A stretch of 64,000 nucleotides of DNA, from contig NC_090777.1 of assembly GCF_040054535.1 (NCBI RefSeq), positions 16,378,001 through 16,442,000 of the forward strand, given 5' to 3'. Below, in pieces: positions 1 through 10,110 of the stretch; positions within the stretch are counted from its first letter, which is position 1, and each line of letters starts with the position of its first letter. The notes below the pieces were generated by a model. That model worked only from the letters and a program-made list of their open reading frames with translations. It was not told where the DNA came from and ran no database searches. A program made the position numbers and the translations under genes. Source of the DNA: Antennarius striatus. Its lineage: Eukaryota > Chordata > Actinopteri > Lophiiformes > Antennariidae.

Positions 1-2238
1 GTGATCGGAGAGCTGCGCGTACGCACACACACGCACACACACACACACACACGAGAATACAAGAGAAAAACTTGGTTTTACCGGTAAAATCTCGTGTTTC
101 ATTAGTTAGCGTTAGCTTAGCTCCCGTGTTATCCACAATCTGTCATTGTCCATGAAGATTTTCAGAAAACACAGTTTTAATTATGCAAAGGATGGGGAAC
201 ATGAGGAAGCAGGTCCACGCTTAGCGCCGAAAAATCAACTTATACTTCGAGTGGAAAACAAGAGAAGAAATAGAGTGAAGTACGTAGCAGCAAAGTTAGT
301 GAAAGTTAAAAAAGTGCCAATCGATCAATCTGTAATGCAGGCGCGTTCGAGTGGCACAAGTAAACAAACACACGTGAACGCGCGGGGAGGAGAGGGGTTG
401 ATCAAGGCAGCTCAGAGGGGCGAGGGGGGAGGAGATAGGGAGCTGAGAGCTACGCCCCATTAAAACAGAGCTTTTGAGAGTGGAAGAGAATTTATCAATA
501 TTCAATCAAAGATATTGACGACCACGGATCACTTTGGGGCAAGACATTGCAAATACAGTGTATTTGGACATCTGACAGCTGAATGACATGAATTAAAAAA
601 AGTTGGAAAAATAATAAAAGCTACCTCTGAAAAAAACTGAGGAATTAAACCCTCATTTCGTGCAGTGATGTGTGTGAAATGACAATCATACTTAAAGCCT
701 GCCATGATCACAGTGGTTATTGATTAAGACTTTTTAACTGCTTAAAGACGTGCTGATCCAAAGTTGAATAAAAACAGCTATGCTGCCATTGTTTCATGTT
801 AACTTTTTGACAGGAAAGACCAATATATAACACAAGAAATAAAGATATATCCAATTAAGTCTTTTAATCAGAAAAGCTTAATCTGCAGTTTAAGGCTTGT
901 GGGGTTCTATGAATGAGCATAATCAAAAATAGATCAAATCTAGCTGCAACACACAGAAAAATACAATGATACAATGGTACAGGGTGGACGCTCACATTGG
1001 CTGTCCATCAAATAAATTGTGCTGCGACCAGTAACTGATAGGTTTGACTAAATGTCAGCCAAGTATCCTATCAGTTAGATGGTGGGGGGGACCGTCCTTT
1101 GTCACTCTTCTACAGTCAGCCCTTGAAAGTAATGGAGACAGAAAATAGAAGATGAAGAGTTCAGTGCTGTGTTATGATGTCCAGAGGGCAGGTCAATTGA
1201 GTCATATGTGACACTCCTTTTAGTTTGTATTAGGGAAAATCATTTGAAGTAGCAGAAGACATCATATTGGCAAATATCTCGGATTAGACACTTTACCGGT
1301 AAAGTGCTGCCTCATGTTGGGGGATGAATCTGATTCAGTTGGATTTGTATGAACTTCACATGCAGAGAAGGTCAAGTTCATCCACAGTTAAAACAACACT
1401 TTAGATCACTTGTGTTCTGGACTAGTGATCTCAACAGATGCTGACAGAAGCATGCTGGACAAAACCAGCATCAGACTACAACAACATTAAGTGCTGGTAA
1501 ATACATGCAAGAGAAATTTCAGGACACCAAAGTAGAGCTTTCTCAGTACCTGCTGCATGCCGCTCCTGCTGCCAGTGATTTGCATCTTATTCCCAGCAGC
1601 TTCACAGAAAAGCGGAGTCGCAGGTCCTCATAAAGCTTTCAAATTTCATCGTCTGCCTTCTCAAACCATACCACACCACACTGACTTCTGTTTGAGCCTT
1701 TCATGAGCTTCTGAACATGTTCTTTAAAGAGTACTGCATTTGCAAATCCGATTTTGCATATTGATTACCATGCAGCAATGCAGAAGAGTAGATTTTAAAC
1801 TGACACCAAACAGAGGACACAAACTTCTGATAATTTTAACCTCTAACTGTGCTGAGGTTTTTCAATTCAATATTATTTCTTTGTTTGGTAAATTCGCGAG
1901 CATTCAGTCTCTGATGAATATTTGGGGGCCTCTGCTCCTCGGGAGATTCAGTGTATTTCAGGACAACATGTTAAAAGGACATCTGTCTAAAATTAAAGAT
2001 TCTAAATAACGATTTTGAATAAAGATTTTAAAGTCTGAATTAATTCTTGTTTCGCAGTCTGAATAGTTGGGTCGTTGAGGAGCGACCATTACCAGCCCAT
2101 ATTATTAGAATGCTTAGTTTATTGATAGAAAAGCACTAAACGCGTGGATACACTTTTAAAATCACACACTTTAATTAGAACGAAGCTGCCCCAGATCTAG
2201 GAGGAGTGGGCATAGGTGGGTGTCCAGCAGCTCGACTG
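1..2238 (-). other. espn: espn intron 1 (partial)
   Basis: This is the sequence immediately downstream (minus strand) of the espn exon 1 splice donor. It holds a short (CA)n run at about 24-52, otherwise AT-rich single-copy-looking DNA. A 100-codon open frame at 152-463 has no recognisable domain and is not called. I see no further espn exon here, so exon 2 lies beyond the left edge. Confidence 0.7.
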
Positions 2239-2244
2239 ACTCAC

Positions 2245-2544
2245 CTCTGGCAGACATCCACCCTGGGTCAGCAGCCACTGTAAGCAGGACAGGTTGCCAG
2301 TGGCGGCTGCGTCATGCGCCGGGGTCGCCCCGTTGTTGGCCACACAGTTGCCCGGCAATCCTGCTTCCTCCACCAGGAAACGCAGACAGGATATTTTCCC
2401 TGATCGGGCTGCGTGGTGGACTGGTGTAGCCCCCAGCCCATCCTTGACATCGCAGGTGAGCGTTTTTGCGGCTAACTGTGCTTTCAGAGTCTGAACGTCC
2501 CCCTGCCGGGCGGCCAGCAGCGTCTTGTCCGCCTCCGCCACCAT
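2245..2544 (-). CDS. espn: espin, first coding exon (ankyrin repeats)
   Basis: Espin is an actin-bundling protein of hair-cell stereocilia and other microvilli. This exon encodes exactly 100 residues, from an ATG at 2544 with a purine at -3 and G at +4 to a strong donor (GAG|GTGAGT, intron beginning at 2244, phase 0). Visible ankyrin repeats are ARQGDVQTLKAQL near residue 12, GATPVHHAARSGKISCLRFL near 38-57 and NGATPAHDAAATGNLSCLQ near 71-89, ending QWLLTQGGC. These match the known N-terminus of espin closely, including the unusual PVHHAAR and TPAHDA signatures. The open frame reads about 15 codons past the donor, but that tail is intronic. The actin-binding, proline-rich and WH2 regions are outside the window. 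The neighbouring hes2 genes support orthology, since ESPN and HES2 are adjacent in human. Very confident of family; ESPN rather than an espin-like paralogue is favoured by synteny. Confidence 0.95.
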
Positions 2545-3350
2545 GACCGCTGCAGACTGGACGACTCCTTCCCTCGGTTGCAGAGTTTAGCCCCGATCGG
2601 TTCACCGTGCGCACAGCGTCAGCATTTACAGATCATCTCAGTCATCCGGTTATGGAACAGTTCAATTATGAGTTCACATTTTCTAGAAGCTCAGCAGTCA
2701 GAGGCAGCATGTGTTCGCCTCCGAGCACGTTTTAAAACGCGAACTGTAATGACATTCAGCTGACCAGCGTCTACCCCAGGGCGAACACACCTGCTCTATC
2801 CGTGGACCGAGGAGGAACTTCGGTTTCTGGCGATCGTAGGATCCGGAACACCTGTTGGAAAAGTTTGACTTGTTTTGTGTCCCCAGTAAACAACTTTTAT
2901 GTAGCTGGTTTAGTCGGTCTGCTAACGTGTGTCCTGAGAGTATTTCGCGGTGTTTTCTTTCTATAGCAGATGGCATCGGGGGACTCTGCGCCTGCTAAAT
3001 AATCCATCAGGAGAGGGAGGATCGCTGAGCCTGTTACCGGTTGTTGCTTCTGGAAATCGGCTCAGGAGTTAAAGAAGCAGGCTCCAAAAAACGTCGAGTC
3101 CAGCCGAACGGGAACGGAGAAAGTTACGCATTCGGGGTCTGGGGTCAGTCAGGCATGGCGCAAGGACGAACACTAATTCAGCGATAGACCTTCAGAACGC
3201 ACGGCCGGTGTCGTTTACACGGAGCCTCATTAATTTAACAGAGAAATCCGCGTGGATCCGCGGAGGGGAAGGTTCCATCTGGTGGCCTTTTAGTAAACTG
3301 AGCTGCTGGAGAAGTTACCGTGGATGTGTGTAATAAAGGTTCTTCATATT
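2545..3350 (-). promoter_or_regulatory. CpG-rich upstream region of espn
   Basis: The 800 bases upstream of the espn start are clearly richer in G+C and CpG than the AT-rich DNA on both sides (for example around 2770-2830, 3050-3130 and 3185-3270). This fits a promoter and 5' untranslated region. The transcription start cannot be placed from sequence. Minus-strand open frames here (such as 2698-2976) show no domain and are ignored. Confidence 0.45.
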
Positions 3351-3959
3351 GGGTGTCTAGTCTGTGTTGTTGTTGTAGGCTCTAGTCGGTACTTCATTAG
3401 ATTTTCATTCTTGTACAATTAAATATAACTTATGCACAAATATCTCATTCTGAATTGGCAACTGATGCCCATAAATACTGTCAGGTGATGGAAACAGGAG
3501 TGACAATGATATGGAGGAAATTAGTAATTATTGGTTAGAATTAAGATGAACTTTGAGCCACAAAAATTGACTTTAGTGGGGCTTTCTCCATTTTACAACT
3601 ACAGTATATAGGATAGATGTTTTATCCATCACTTTATTCTGGAATTAACCAGTTTTTTTTTACGAGTTTAACTAGACCACTACATACTTAACTGAGCCTA
3701 TGTGCTTAACAGTTTATGAATATATTATCTCAACCCCGACCAGCTACAACAGTAAAAAATGTGGTTATGTGTTACTAGTTCCAAAACCCAATATTATAAT
3801 ACCTGACATCTTTTAACATCTGAATCTAATACATTTTATATTGCCATTTAGATTTATTTTTGATATTGCTATAACAAACAAAAAAAGTACTGTGGAAGCT
3901 GGGTGCACTGTAGGCGGCTACTGCTGCCAAAACAATAAAAATTTAATATGTATTATAAT
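3351..3959. other. AT-rich intergenic stretch, nothing recognised
   Basis: AT-rich DNA without coding potential, repeats of note or recognisable elements. It ends where the decayed LINE begins. Confidence 0.5.
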
Positions 3960-4093
3960 ATAGTGTAATTAGCTCAACTCCTGGATATACCTTCAGGCTG
4001 ATGACACCATTTTTCATTCTAAAGCCACTCTCCACTCTGTCATCCAATTCTGAAGTCAGTCTCACCTCTATTTTAGCATTTAGTATTTTAAAT
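3960..4093 (+). mobile_element. Decayed non-LTR retrotransposon, left part
   Basis: In one frame this stretch reads as the end of a reverse transcriptase palm. CAGGCTGATGACACC (3994-4008) gives QADDT in place of the usual YADDT, followed by residues resembling the post-catalytic region, with in-frame stops. The continuation of the same protein appears after the RTE insertion at 7227. The piece is a pseudogene; its LINE clade is not assigned. Confidence 0.55.
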
Positions 4094-7000
4094 GTAGCCG
4101 CAAGAGGACACAAGCCAGTGTCTTATTGTGCCGGTCCCAAGCCCGGATAAATACAGAGGGTTGCGTCAGGAAGGGCATCCGGCGTAAAACTTTTGCCAAA
4201 TCAAATATGCGAATCAAACCTATGACTTCCATACCGGATCGGTCGAGGCCCGGGTTAACAACGACCGCCATCGGCGCTGTTGACCTACAGGGCGCCGGTG
4301 GAAATTGGATTACTGTTGGTCGAAGAAGGAGAGGAGGAAAGTGCGTTCGCACGAAGAAAGAGAAGAGGAACACCAAGAGTATAGGACTGAGAGTAGGGAC
4401 GATGAATGTTGGAACTATGACAGGAAAAGGTAGAGAGTTGGTTGACATGATGCAGAGGAGGAAGGTAGACATACTGTGTGTCCAGGAGACCAGGTGGAAA
4501 GGTAGCAAGGCTAGAAGTTTAGGAGCAGGGTTCAAGTTGTTCTATCATGGTGTAGATGGGAAGAGAAATGGAGTAGGAGTTATCTTGAAGGAGGAGTTTG
4601 TTAGGAATGTCCTGGAGGTAAAAAGAGTGTCAGATAGAGTGATGAGTCTGAAGCTAGAAATAGAAGGGGTGATGTTCAATGTTGTTAGTGGGTATGCTCC
4701 ACAGGTAGGATGTGAGCTGGAGGAGAAGGAGAAATTCTGGTCGGACCTTGATGAAGTGATGCAGAGCATGCCTAGAAGTGAGAGAGTTGTCATTGGAGCA
4801 GACTTCAATGGACATGTTGGTGCAGGAAACAGAGGTGATGAGGAGGTGATGGGCAGGTTTGGTATCCAGGAGAGGAACGCAGAAGGACAGATGGTAGTTG
4901 ACTTTGCAAAAAGGATGGAAATGGCTGTAGTGAATACTTTCTTCCAGAAGAGGCAGGAACATAGAGTGACCTATAAGAGTGGCGGTAGGAGCACACAGGT
5001 AGACTACATCTTGTGTAGACGGTGTAACCTGAAAGAGATCAGTGACTGCAAAGTAGTGGTAGGTGAGAGTGTAGCCAAACAGCATAGGATGGTGGTGTGT
5101 AGGACGACTCTGGTAGTGAGGAAGATGAAGAGGGCAAAGGCAGAGCAGAAGACGAAATGGTGGAAGCTGAAAAAGGAAGAGTGTTGCATGACTTTTAGGA
5201 AGGAGTTAAGACAGGCTCTGGGTGGTCAGGAGGTGCTTCCAGATGACTGGACAACTACAGCTAATGTGATCAGGGAGACAGGTAGGAGAGTACTTGGTGT
5301 GTCATCTGGAAGGAAAGTAGATAAGGAGACTTGGTGGTGGAATGAGGAGGTACAGGAGTGTATACAGAGAAAGAGGTTAGCCAAGAGGAAGTGGGACACT
5401 GAGAGGACTGAGGAGAGTAGACAGGAGTACAGGGAGATGCAGCGTAAGGTGAAGGTAGAGGTAGCAAAGGCCAAACAAGAAGCTTATGATGACTTGTATG
5501 CTAGGTTGGACAGTAAGGAGGGAGAGACTGATCTATATCGGTTGGCAAGACAGAGAGATAGAAATGGGAAGGACGTGCAGCAGGTTAGGGTGATTAAGGA
5601 TAGGGATGGAAGTCTATTGACAGGTGCCAGTAGTGTGATGGGAAGATGGAAAGAGTACTTTGAAGAGTTGATGAACGTGGAAAATGAGAGGGAACAAAGA
5701 CTAGAAGAGGTGACTGTTGTGGACCAGGATGTAGCAAAGATTAGCCAGGATGAAGTGAGGAGGGCATTGAAGAGGATGAAGAATGGAAAGGCAGTCGGTC
5801 CTGATGATATACCTGTAGAGGTATGGAAGTGTCTAGGAGAGGTGGCGGTAGAGTTTCTGACTGGGTTGTTCAACAGGATCTTAGATAGTGAGAAGATGCC
5901 TGAGGAATGGAGGAGAAGTGTGCTGGTGCCCATTTTTAAGAACAAGGGAGATGTGCAGAGTTGTGGCAACTACAGAGGAATAAAGCTGATGAGCCATACA
6001 ATGAAGTTATGGGAAAGAGTAGTGGAAGCTAGACTAAGGGCAGAAGTGAACATTTGTGAGCAGCAGTATGGTTTCATGCCAAAAAAGAGTACTACAGATG
6101 CAGTATTTGCTTTGAGGATGTTGATAGAGAAGTACAGAGAAGGCCAGAGGGAGCTGCATTGTGTTTTTGTAGATCTGGAGAAAGCTTATGACAGGGTGCC
6201 CAGAGAGGAACTGTGGTATTGTATGAGGAAGTCTGGAGTGGCAGAGAAGTATGTTAGAACGGTGCAGGACATGTATGAAGACTGTAAGACAGTGGTGAGG
6301 TGTGCTGTAGGTGTGACAGAGGAGTTCAAGGTGGAGGTGGGACTGCATCAGGGATCAGCTCTGAGCCCCTTCTTGTTTGCCATGGTGATGGACAGGCTGA
6401 CAGACGAGGTTAGACAGGAATCTCCATGGACTATGATGTTTGCAGATGACATTGTGATCTGTAGTGAGAGCAGGGAACAGGTGGAGGAGAAGCTAGAGAA
6501 GTGGAGGTTTGTCCTGGAAAGGAGAGGAATGAAGGTTAGCCGCAGTAAGACAGAGTACATGTGTGTGAATGAGAGGGACCCAAGTGGAAGAGTGAGGTTA
6601 GAGGGAGAAGAGATCAAGAAGGTGGAGGATTTTAAGTACTTAGGCTCAACAGTCCAGAGCAATGGAGAGTGTGGAAAAGAGGTGAAGAAGCGTGTCCAGG
6701 CAGGATGGAACGGGTGGAGGAAAGTGTCAGGTGTGATGTGTGATAGAAGAGTTTCAGCTAAAATGAAGGGAAAGGTGTACAAAACTGTGGTGAGACCAGC
6801 GATGTTGTTTGGTCTAGAGACAGTGTCACTGAGGAAAAGACAGGAGACAGAGCTGGAGGTAGCAGAGATGAAGATGCTGAGGTTCTCTCTGGGAGTGACC
6901 AGGAAGGATAGGATCAGGAATGAGTATATCAGAGGGACAGCACATGTTAGAGGTTTTGGAGATAAAGTCAGAGAGGCCAGACTGAGATGGTTTGGACATG

Positions 7001-7226
7001 TCCAGAGGAGAGATAGTGAATATATTGGTAGAAGGATGCTGAGTTTTGAACTGCCAGGCAGGAGGCCTAGAGGAAGACCAAAGAGGAGGTTTATGGATGT
7101 AATGAGGGAAGACATGAAGGTAGTTGGTGTGAGAGAAGACGATTCAAAGGACAGGGCTAGATGGAGGAAATTGATTCGCTGTGGCGACCCCTGAAGGGAA
7201 AAGCCGAAAGGAAAAGAAGAAGAAGA
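4094..7226 (+). mobile_element. RTE-clade LINE, apparently full-length coding copy
   Basis: A non-LTR retrotransposon of about 3.1 kb inserted in an older LINE. It consists of a short 5' leader with the motif CCGGTCCCAAGCCCGG, one long open frame and a very short 3' end closing in GAAGAAGAAGA. Termination a few dozen bases after the stop, with a GAA-type microsatellite tail and no poly(A), is typical of the RTE clade (RTE-1, BovB, Expander). Three truncated relatives occur in this window at about 13.8, 15.1 and 26.6 kb, all on the plus strand and with highly similar 3' ends. No clear target-site duplication could be seen. The clade is inferred from layout and protein; the exact family is not assigned. 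Confidence 0.85.
4207..7194 (+). CDS. RTE-type LINE polyprotein: AP endonuclease plus reverse transcriptase
   Basis: An uninterrupted frame of 995 codons from the ATG at 4207; the frame is open back to 4126 and the next in-frame ATGs are at 4222 and 4402. The apurinic/apyrimidinic-type endonuclease comes first, with VGTMNVGTM, the catalytic VQETRW glutamate, SGYAP, GADFNGHVG, VDYIL and a KQHRM histidine (in the place of SDHR). The reverse transcriptase follows, with PDDIP, NYRGIKL, QYGFMPKKSTTDA, FVDLEKAYDRVPR, GLHQGSALSP, the catalytic FADD at 6439-6450, and FKYLGSTVQ. The C-terminus holds a basic LRWFGHVQRR / GRRPRGRPKRR stretch and ends RCGDP. The protein would nick chromosomal DNA and copy its RNA at the nick. 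No stop, frameshift or lost catalytic residue is visible, which is unusual among the window's elements and points to a recent, possibly competent copy. Confidence 0.9.
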   Translation: MRIKPMTSIPDRSRPGLTTTAIGAVDLQGAGGNWITVGRRRRGGKCVRTKKEKRNTKSIGLRVGTMNVGTMTGKGRELVDMMQRRKVDILCVQETRWKGSKARSLGAGFKLFYHGVDGKRNGVGVILKEEFVRNVLEVKRVSDRVMSLKLEIEGVMFNVVSGYAPQVGCELEEKEKFWSDLDEVMQSMPRSERVVIGADFNGHVGAGNRGDEEVMGRFGIQERNAEGQMVVDFAKRMEMAVVNTFFQKRQEHRVTYKSGGRSTQVDYILCRRCNLKEISDCKVVVGESVAKQHRMVVCRTTLVVRKMKRAKAEQKTKWWKLKKEECCMTFRKELRQALGGQEVLPDDWTTTANVIRETGRRVLGVSSGRKVDKETWWWNEEVQECIQRKRLAKRKWDTERTEESRQEYREMQRKVKVEVAKAKQEAYDDLYARLDSKEGETDLYRLARQRDRNGKDVQQVRVIKDRDGSLLTGASSVMGRWKEYFEELMNVENEREQRLEEVTVVDQDVAKISQDEVRRALKRMKNGKAVGPDDIPVEVWKCLGEVAVEFLTGLFNRILDSEKMPEEWRRSVLVPIFKNKGDVQSCGNYRGIKLMSHTMKLWERVVEARLRAEVNICEQQYGFMPKKSTTDAVFALRMLIEKYREGQRELHCVFVDLEKAYDRVPREELWYCMRKSGVAEKYVRTVQDMYEDCKTVVRCAVGVTEEFKVEVGLHQGSALSPFLFAMVMDRLTDEVRQESPWTMMFADDIVICSESREQVEEKLEKWRFVLERRGMKVSRSKTEYMCVNERDPSGRVRLEGEEIKKVEDFKYLGSTVQSNGECGKEVKKRVQAGWNGWRKVSGVMCDRRVSAKMKGKVYKTVVRPAMLFGLETVSLRKRQETELEVAEMKMLRFSLGVTRKDRIRNEYIRGTAHVRGFGDKVREARLRWFGHVQRRDSEYIGRRMLSFELPGRRPRGRPKRRFMDVMREDMKVVGVREDDSKDRARWRKLIRCGDP

Positions 7227-7862
7227 TTCTCAACACAAAGAAGACAAAATGCATTCTTTTTGACCTGCCTGACGTTTCAGTAGCACAATAGAGCTTTCTT
7301 TGCCTGCTCATTCGAACACACTATGACAACTGTGATGACACCATCTACAGAATTACATCTCACTGAATCAAGAATCTACACACTTCATCATTCTGACATC
7401 CACTTCAACTACAACACTAACCACTGTGAGCTTTGTATTTCTGTTAACTGGACTTGTTTTTATATCAGACAACACTCCTCTACCTCTCCACCCTTTGAGC
7501 TTCTCCGGCTTTGACCACAAAGTCTAGCGATTGCATCAGACTCATAATCCCTAAAGTCAGCACCATCTTTGACTGCAATGCCTTCATTTTACTGCAACTG
7601 GGAGTACGAAGGGAGGACGAAGGGTTCTTCCTTCAAAATACCCTCAACATAAGCATCCTAACATCCCTCACTGCCTTTCAACAAAACCGACAACCTATCA
7701 TCATCTCCTGCACCATCACCATCACACATAAATATTATTTATGCTGTATTATTCATACTGATCTATGAAGTTAATGGACATCTCTCTCACTCTCTATCAG
7801 CCCCCTGAAAAGGAAAAGGGGAGTCCCTTTGTGTCAAACTGCTTTTATATAAGAATTTATTC
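7227..7862 (+). mobile_element. Decayed non-LTR retrotransposon, right part
   Basis: This continues the LINE interrupted by the RTE insertion. Directly after the junction the frame reads LNTKKTKCILFD, the KTK(C/Y)xLF thumb motif of LINE reverse transcriptases. Further on come DDTIYRI (about 7335) and CIRLIIPKVST / LNISILTSLTAF (about 7530-7680), resembling the conserved C-terminal region of fish LINE proteins, with several frame breaks. A 3' untranslated piece with a GGAAAAGGGGAGTCCC segment precedes the (CA)n tract at 7888. A pseudogene of unassigned clade. Confidence 0.6.
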
Positions 7863-7884
7863 TTGCCTGCTATGTAAAGGTTAA

Positions 7885-7887
<3 letters not shown>

Positions 7888-7962
<75 letters not shown>
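7888..7962. repeat. (CA)n microsatellite
   Basis: An uninterrupted CA dinucleotide run of about 75 bases immediately after the decayed LINE tail. Confidence 0.97.
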
Positions 7963-7968
<6 letters not shown>

Positions 7969-8650
7969 CTAATGCATGTTAAGTTGAAATATAAGCCGTA
8001 AACCACAGATATTATTCACATAATCTACATGTTGTAGATGTGTGTAAAATGATGTCCAGCATACACACTAGTCGCGAACAACCCTTTAATTCTTGTCTCT
8101 TACGTAGATTTATTGATCGTGATTTGATATTGATTTCAACGTTTATCTTTAAGATGATAATAAAGCAGGTGCCCCCCCCCCCGTGTCCTTGGAGGTGTCT
8201 TTGTGATGAACTGTAATACTGTTTGTCACCAAACGGTGGCGTGAAAGCTTCACTCGTTGAGGTGGAGCCCGTCTACAACCTGTGGAAGACTTGTCAAGTC
8301 TTCGGGTTGCACGTACTGGTTTCTGGAAATCTCTGCAGGTCTCATCCAGGTTGGAACAGTACACTACATAGTACTTGATGTTAATAAACGTGTCCTGAAG
8401 TGCTATTCCAATACTGTTCCAACAATACAATCAATACAATTGATATACAGCATATCAATTGGAAAATATGAGAATAGGAGAACACATGTAAACTAATAGA
8501 ATACTAACATTTGGTTTGACTTTCTAAGATGATGTTTTATTCTGATGCTTTATTACATCCCGCTTTTGTGACTGCCTTGTTTTATTTATGGTGTGTGCTG
8601 CACGGACATCGTGGAAATGACTTTCCACCGAACAGGAAGCTCCTACTTAT
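7963..8650. other. Intergenic stretch, nothing recognised
   Basis: No coding signal or recognised repeat. It contains a C10 run near 8173-8182. Confidence 0.5.
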
Positions 8651-8721
8651 TTAATGTCTCTTGTCTGTCAGCTCAGGTTCATTGACTTTTCCGCTCTGAT
8701 CGCTTCTCCCTGCGGATGGAC

Positions 8722-8829
8722 GGGGTGGGCGGGGTGGATGGGGTGGATGGGGTGGGCGGGGTGGATGGGGTGGATGGGGTGGGCGGGGTGGATGGGGTGG
8801 ATGGGGTGGGCGGGGTGGATGGGGTGGGG
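8722..8829. repeat. G-rich 27-bp minisatellite
   Basis: Four copies of a 27-base unit built from three 9-mers (GGGGTGGGC, GGGGTGGAT, GGGGTGGAT), almost perfect. The plus strand has G4 runs every 9 bases, so it could fold into G-quadruplexes. Open frames across it (WAGWMGWMG on plus, HPAHPIHPI on minus) are artefacts of the periodicity. It lies 22 bases 5' of a GACGCGTGCC site and 50 bases 5' of CCATCTGTTG. Confidence 0.95.
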
Positions 8830-8850
8830 GTACCGTGAAGTCTCGTGCTT

Positions 8851-8935
8851 GACGCGTGCCGCTCTCGACCATCTGTTGCTCCGGTCTAACCGTCTCAGAC
8901 ACTGGGCACAGATTGACAGACAGGACATTCCCACG
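8851..8935. promoter_or_regulatory. Candidate regulatory cluster: GACGCGTGCC, CCATCTGTTG, TTCCCACG
   Basis: Within 85 bases there is a GACGCGTGCC (8851-8860; class C Hes-type core), CCATCTGTTG with a CAGATG E-box (about 8869-8878) and TTCCCACG (8928-8935), the reverse complement of the RBPJ/CSL consensus CGTGGGAA. The same first two words occur upstream of hes2 copy 1 beside another G-rich minisatellite. Function is inferred from motifs alone. Confidence 0.35.
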
Positions 8936-9029
8936 GGAGGCCTGATGGGTTCAGTTCCCTGAGGGAAAGGCAGAATAGGGACTATAAGTTCATAAGTTCT
9001 TCTATATTATTCAATTATATTATTATATC

Positions 9030-9030
<1 letters not shown>

Positions 9031-9078
<48 letters not shown>

Positions 9079-9089
9079 CGTGCGTGCGT
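9031..9089. repeat. (TG)n microsatellite passing into (TGCG)n
   Basis: A TG dinucleotide run that ends in four TGCG-type units. Confidence 0.95.
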
Positions 9090-9245
9090 ATAAATATACG
9101 TATATACATTTACTGTGGGCTAAAAACGGTGAGGTTACTTTATATTTACCCCAACGTTTTCATATTTTTTGTCGGCTTTTGTGATGTTAATTTCGTTTAA
9201 TGATGCTTAATAATCAGTAAAATGGCAATAAAACTATGTTAGTGG

Positions 9246-9380
<135 letters not shown>

Positions 9381-9603
9381 ATAAATATGTTGTTCATTAT
9401 TTGGTCGCGTTACAGAATGATATGCAGATACTCGGCATAAAACACAAAAGTACGGGAGACACAAGGTTTAATCATGCGCTGCTGATCTGGACTCTTTTCC
9501 CAGGGTTCCTTATTGAGGCTTTTCTTCAGCAACAAACTAAATCCCTATTGAACTGGAAATGATCTGCCAACGGTTTTCCTCCCCAGCCTGGGAAAGCTGG
9601 GAT

Positions 9604-10110
9604 ATTTCTTGCACGCGTCGGGCGTGCGACAGTTATTCAAATTGGTTTAAATTATTCAGGCGTGGGTCCAGTCTGTTGTCCACGGTCACAGCTGCTGCTG
9701 CGCGGGAACATTTAAATTACCACTCAGGTTCATGCTGTCAATCGCTGGGGTGCAGCTCCTACCGAGACAATGTCAAGCCTTCAGTTAGGAAGTACGACTT
9801 TGCTCTTATAAATTACACCTGACAGACCTGGCTGACCGTGCAGAATCAGCTTTATGAGCGGGTTTCCTGTCTCCTGTAATTTATTTTTGGATTATCACTA
9901 AAAAATAATTGGAGTAGCAATTTTCAAGTAAACAAAAATAATATGATTATTTATAATAATTGTTTATATATATTTTTTCAGTTACCATGAAGCATCATAT
10001 ATTCAAATCTACTCTGCTGTGACGTAATGGCCTGCAGGACACGTCACGGCCCAGCTGCTGGACGCGTGTCACAAAATAATTGCTATTGCTTGAGCGGACC
10101 TGGACGCGTG
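9604..10110. promoter_or_regulatory. Cluster of three ACGCGTG (Hes class C-like) sites
   Basis: CACGCGT at 9612, ACGCGTG at 10062 and ACGCGTG at 10104 occur within 500 bases. The last is part of GGACGCGTGCA, an 11-mer repeated exactly at 20463 and 29064 upstream of the two hes2 genes. No gene is recognised here. The regulatory role is inference from motif recurrence. Confidence 0.3.

Noticed and set aside
152..463. Open frame of about 100 codons near the left end
   Set aside because: No domain, no splice or promoter context; it lies within espn intron 1 and is compatible with chance.
4080..7115. Several minus-strand open frames up to 255 codons opposite the LINE
   Set aside because: They are antisense shadows of the RTE coding frame, without domains; the plus frame carries all the motifs.
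8651..8962. Open frames rich in WAGWMG or HPAHPI
   Set aside because: They are translations of the 27-bp minisatellite in different frames, not genes.
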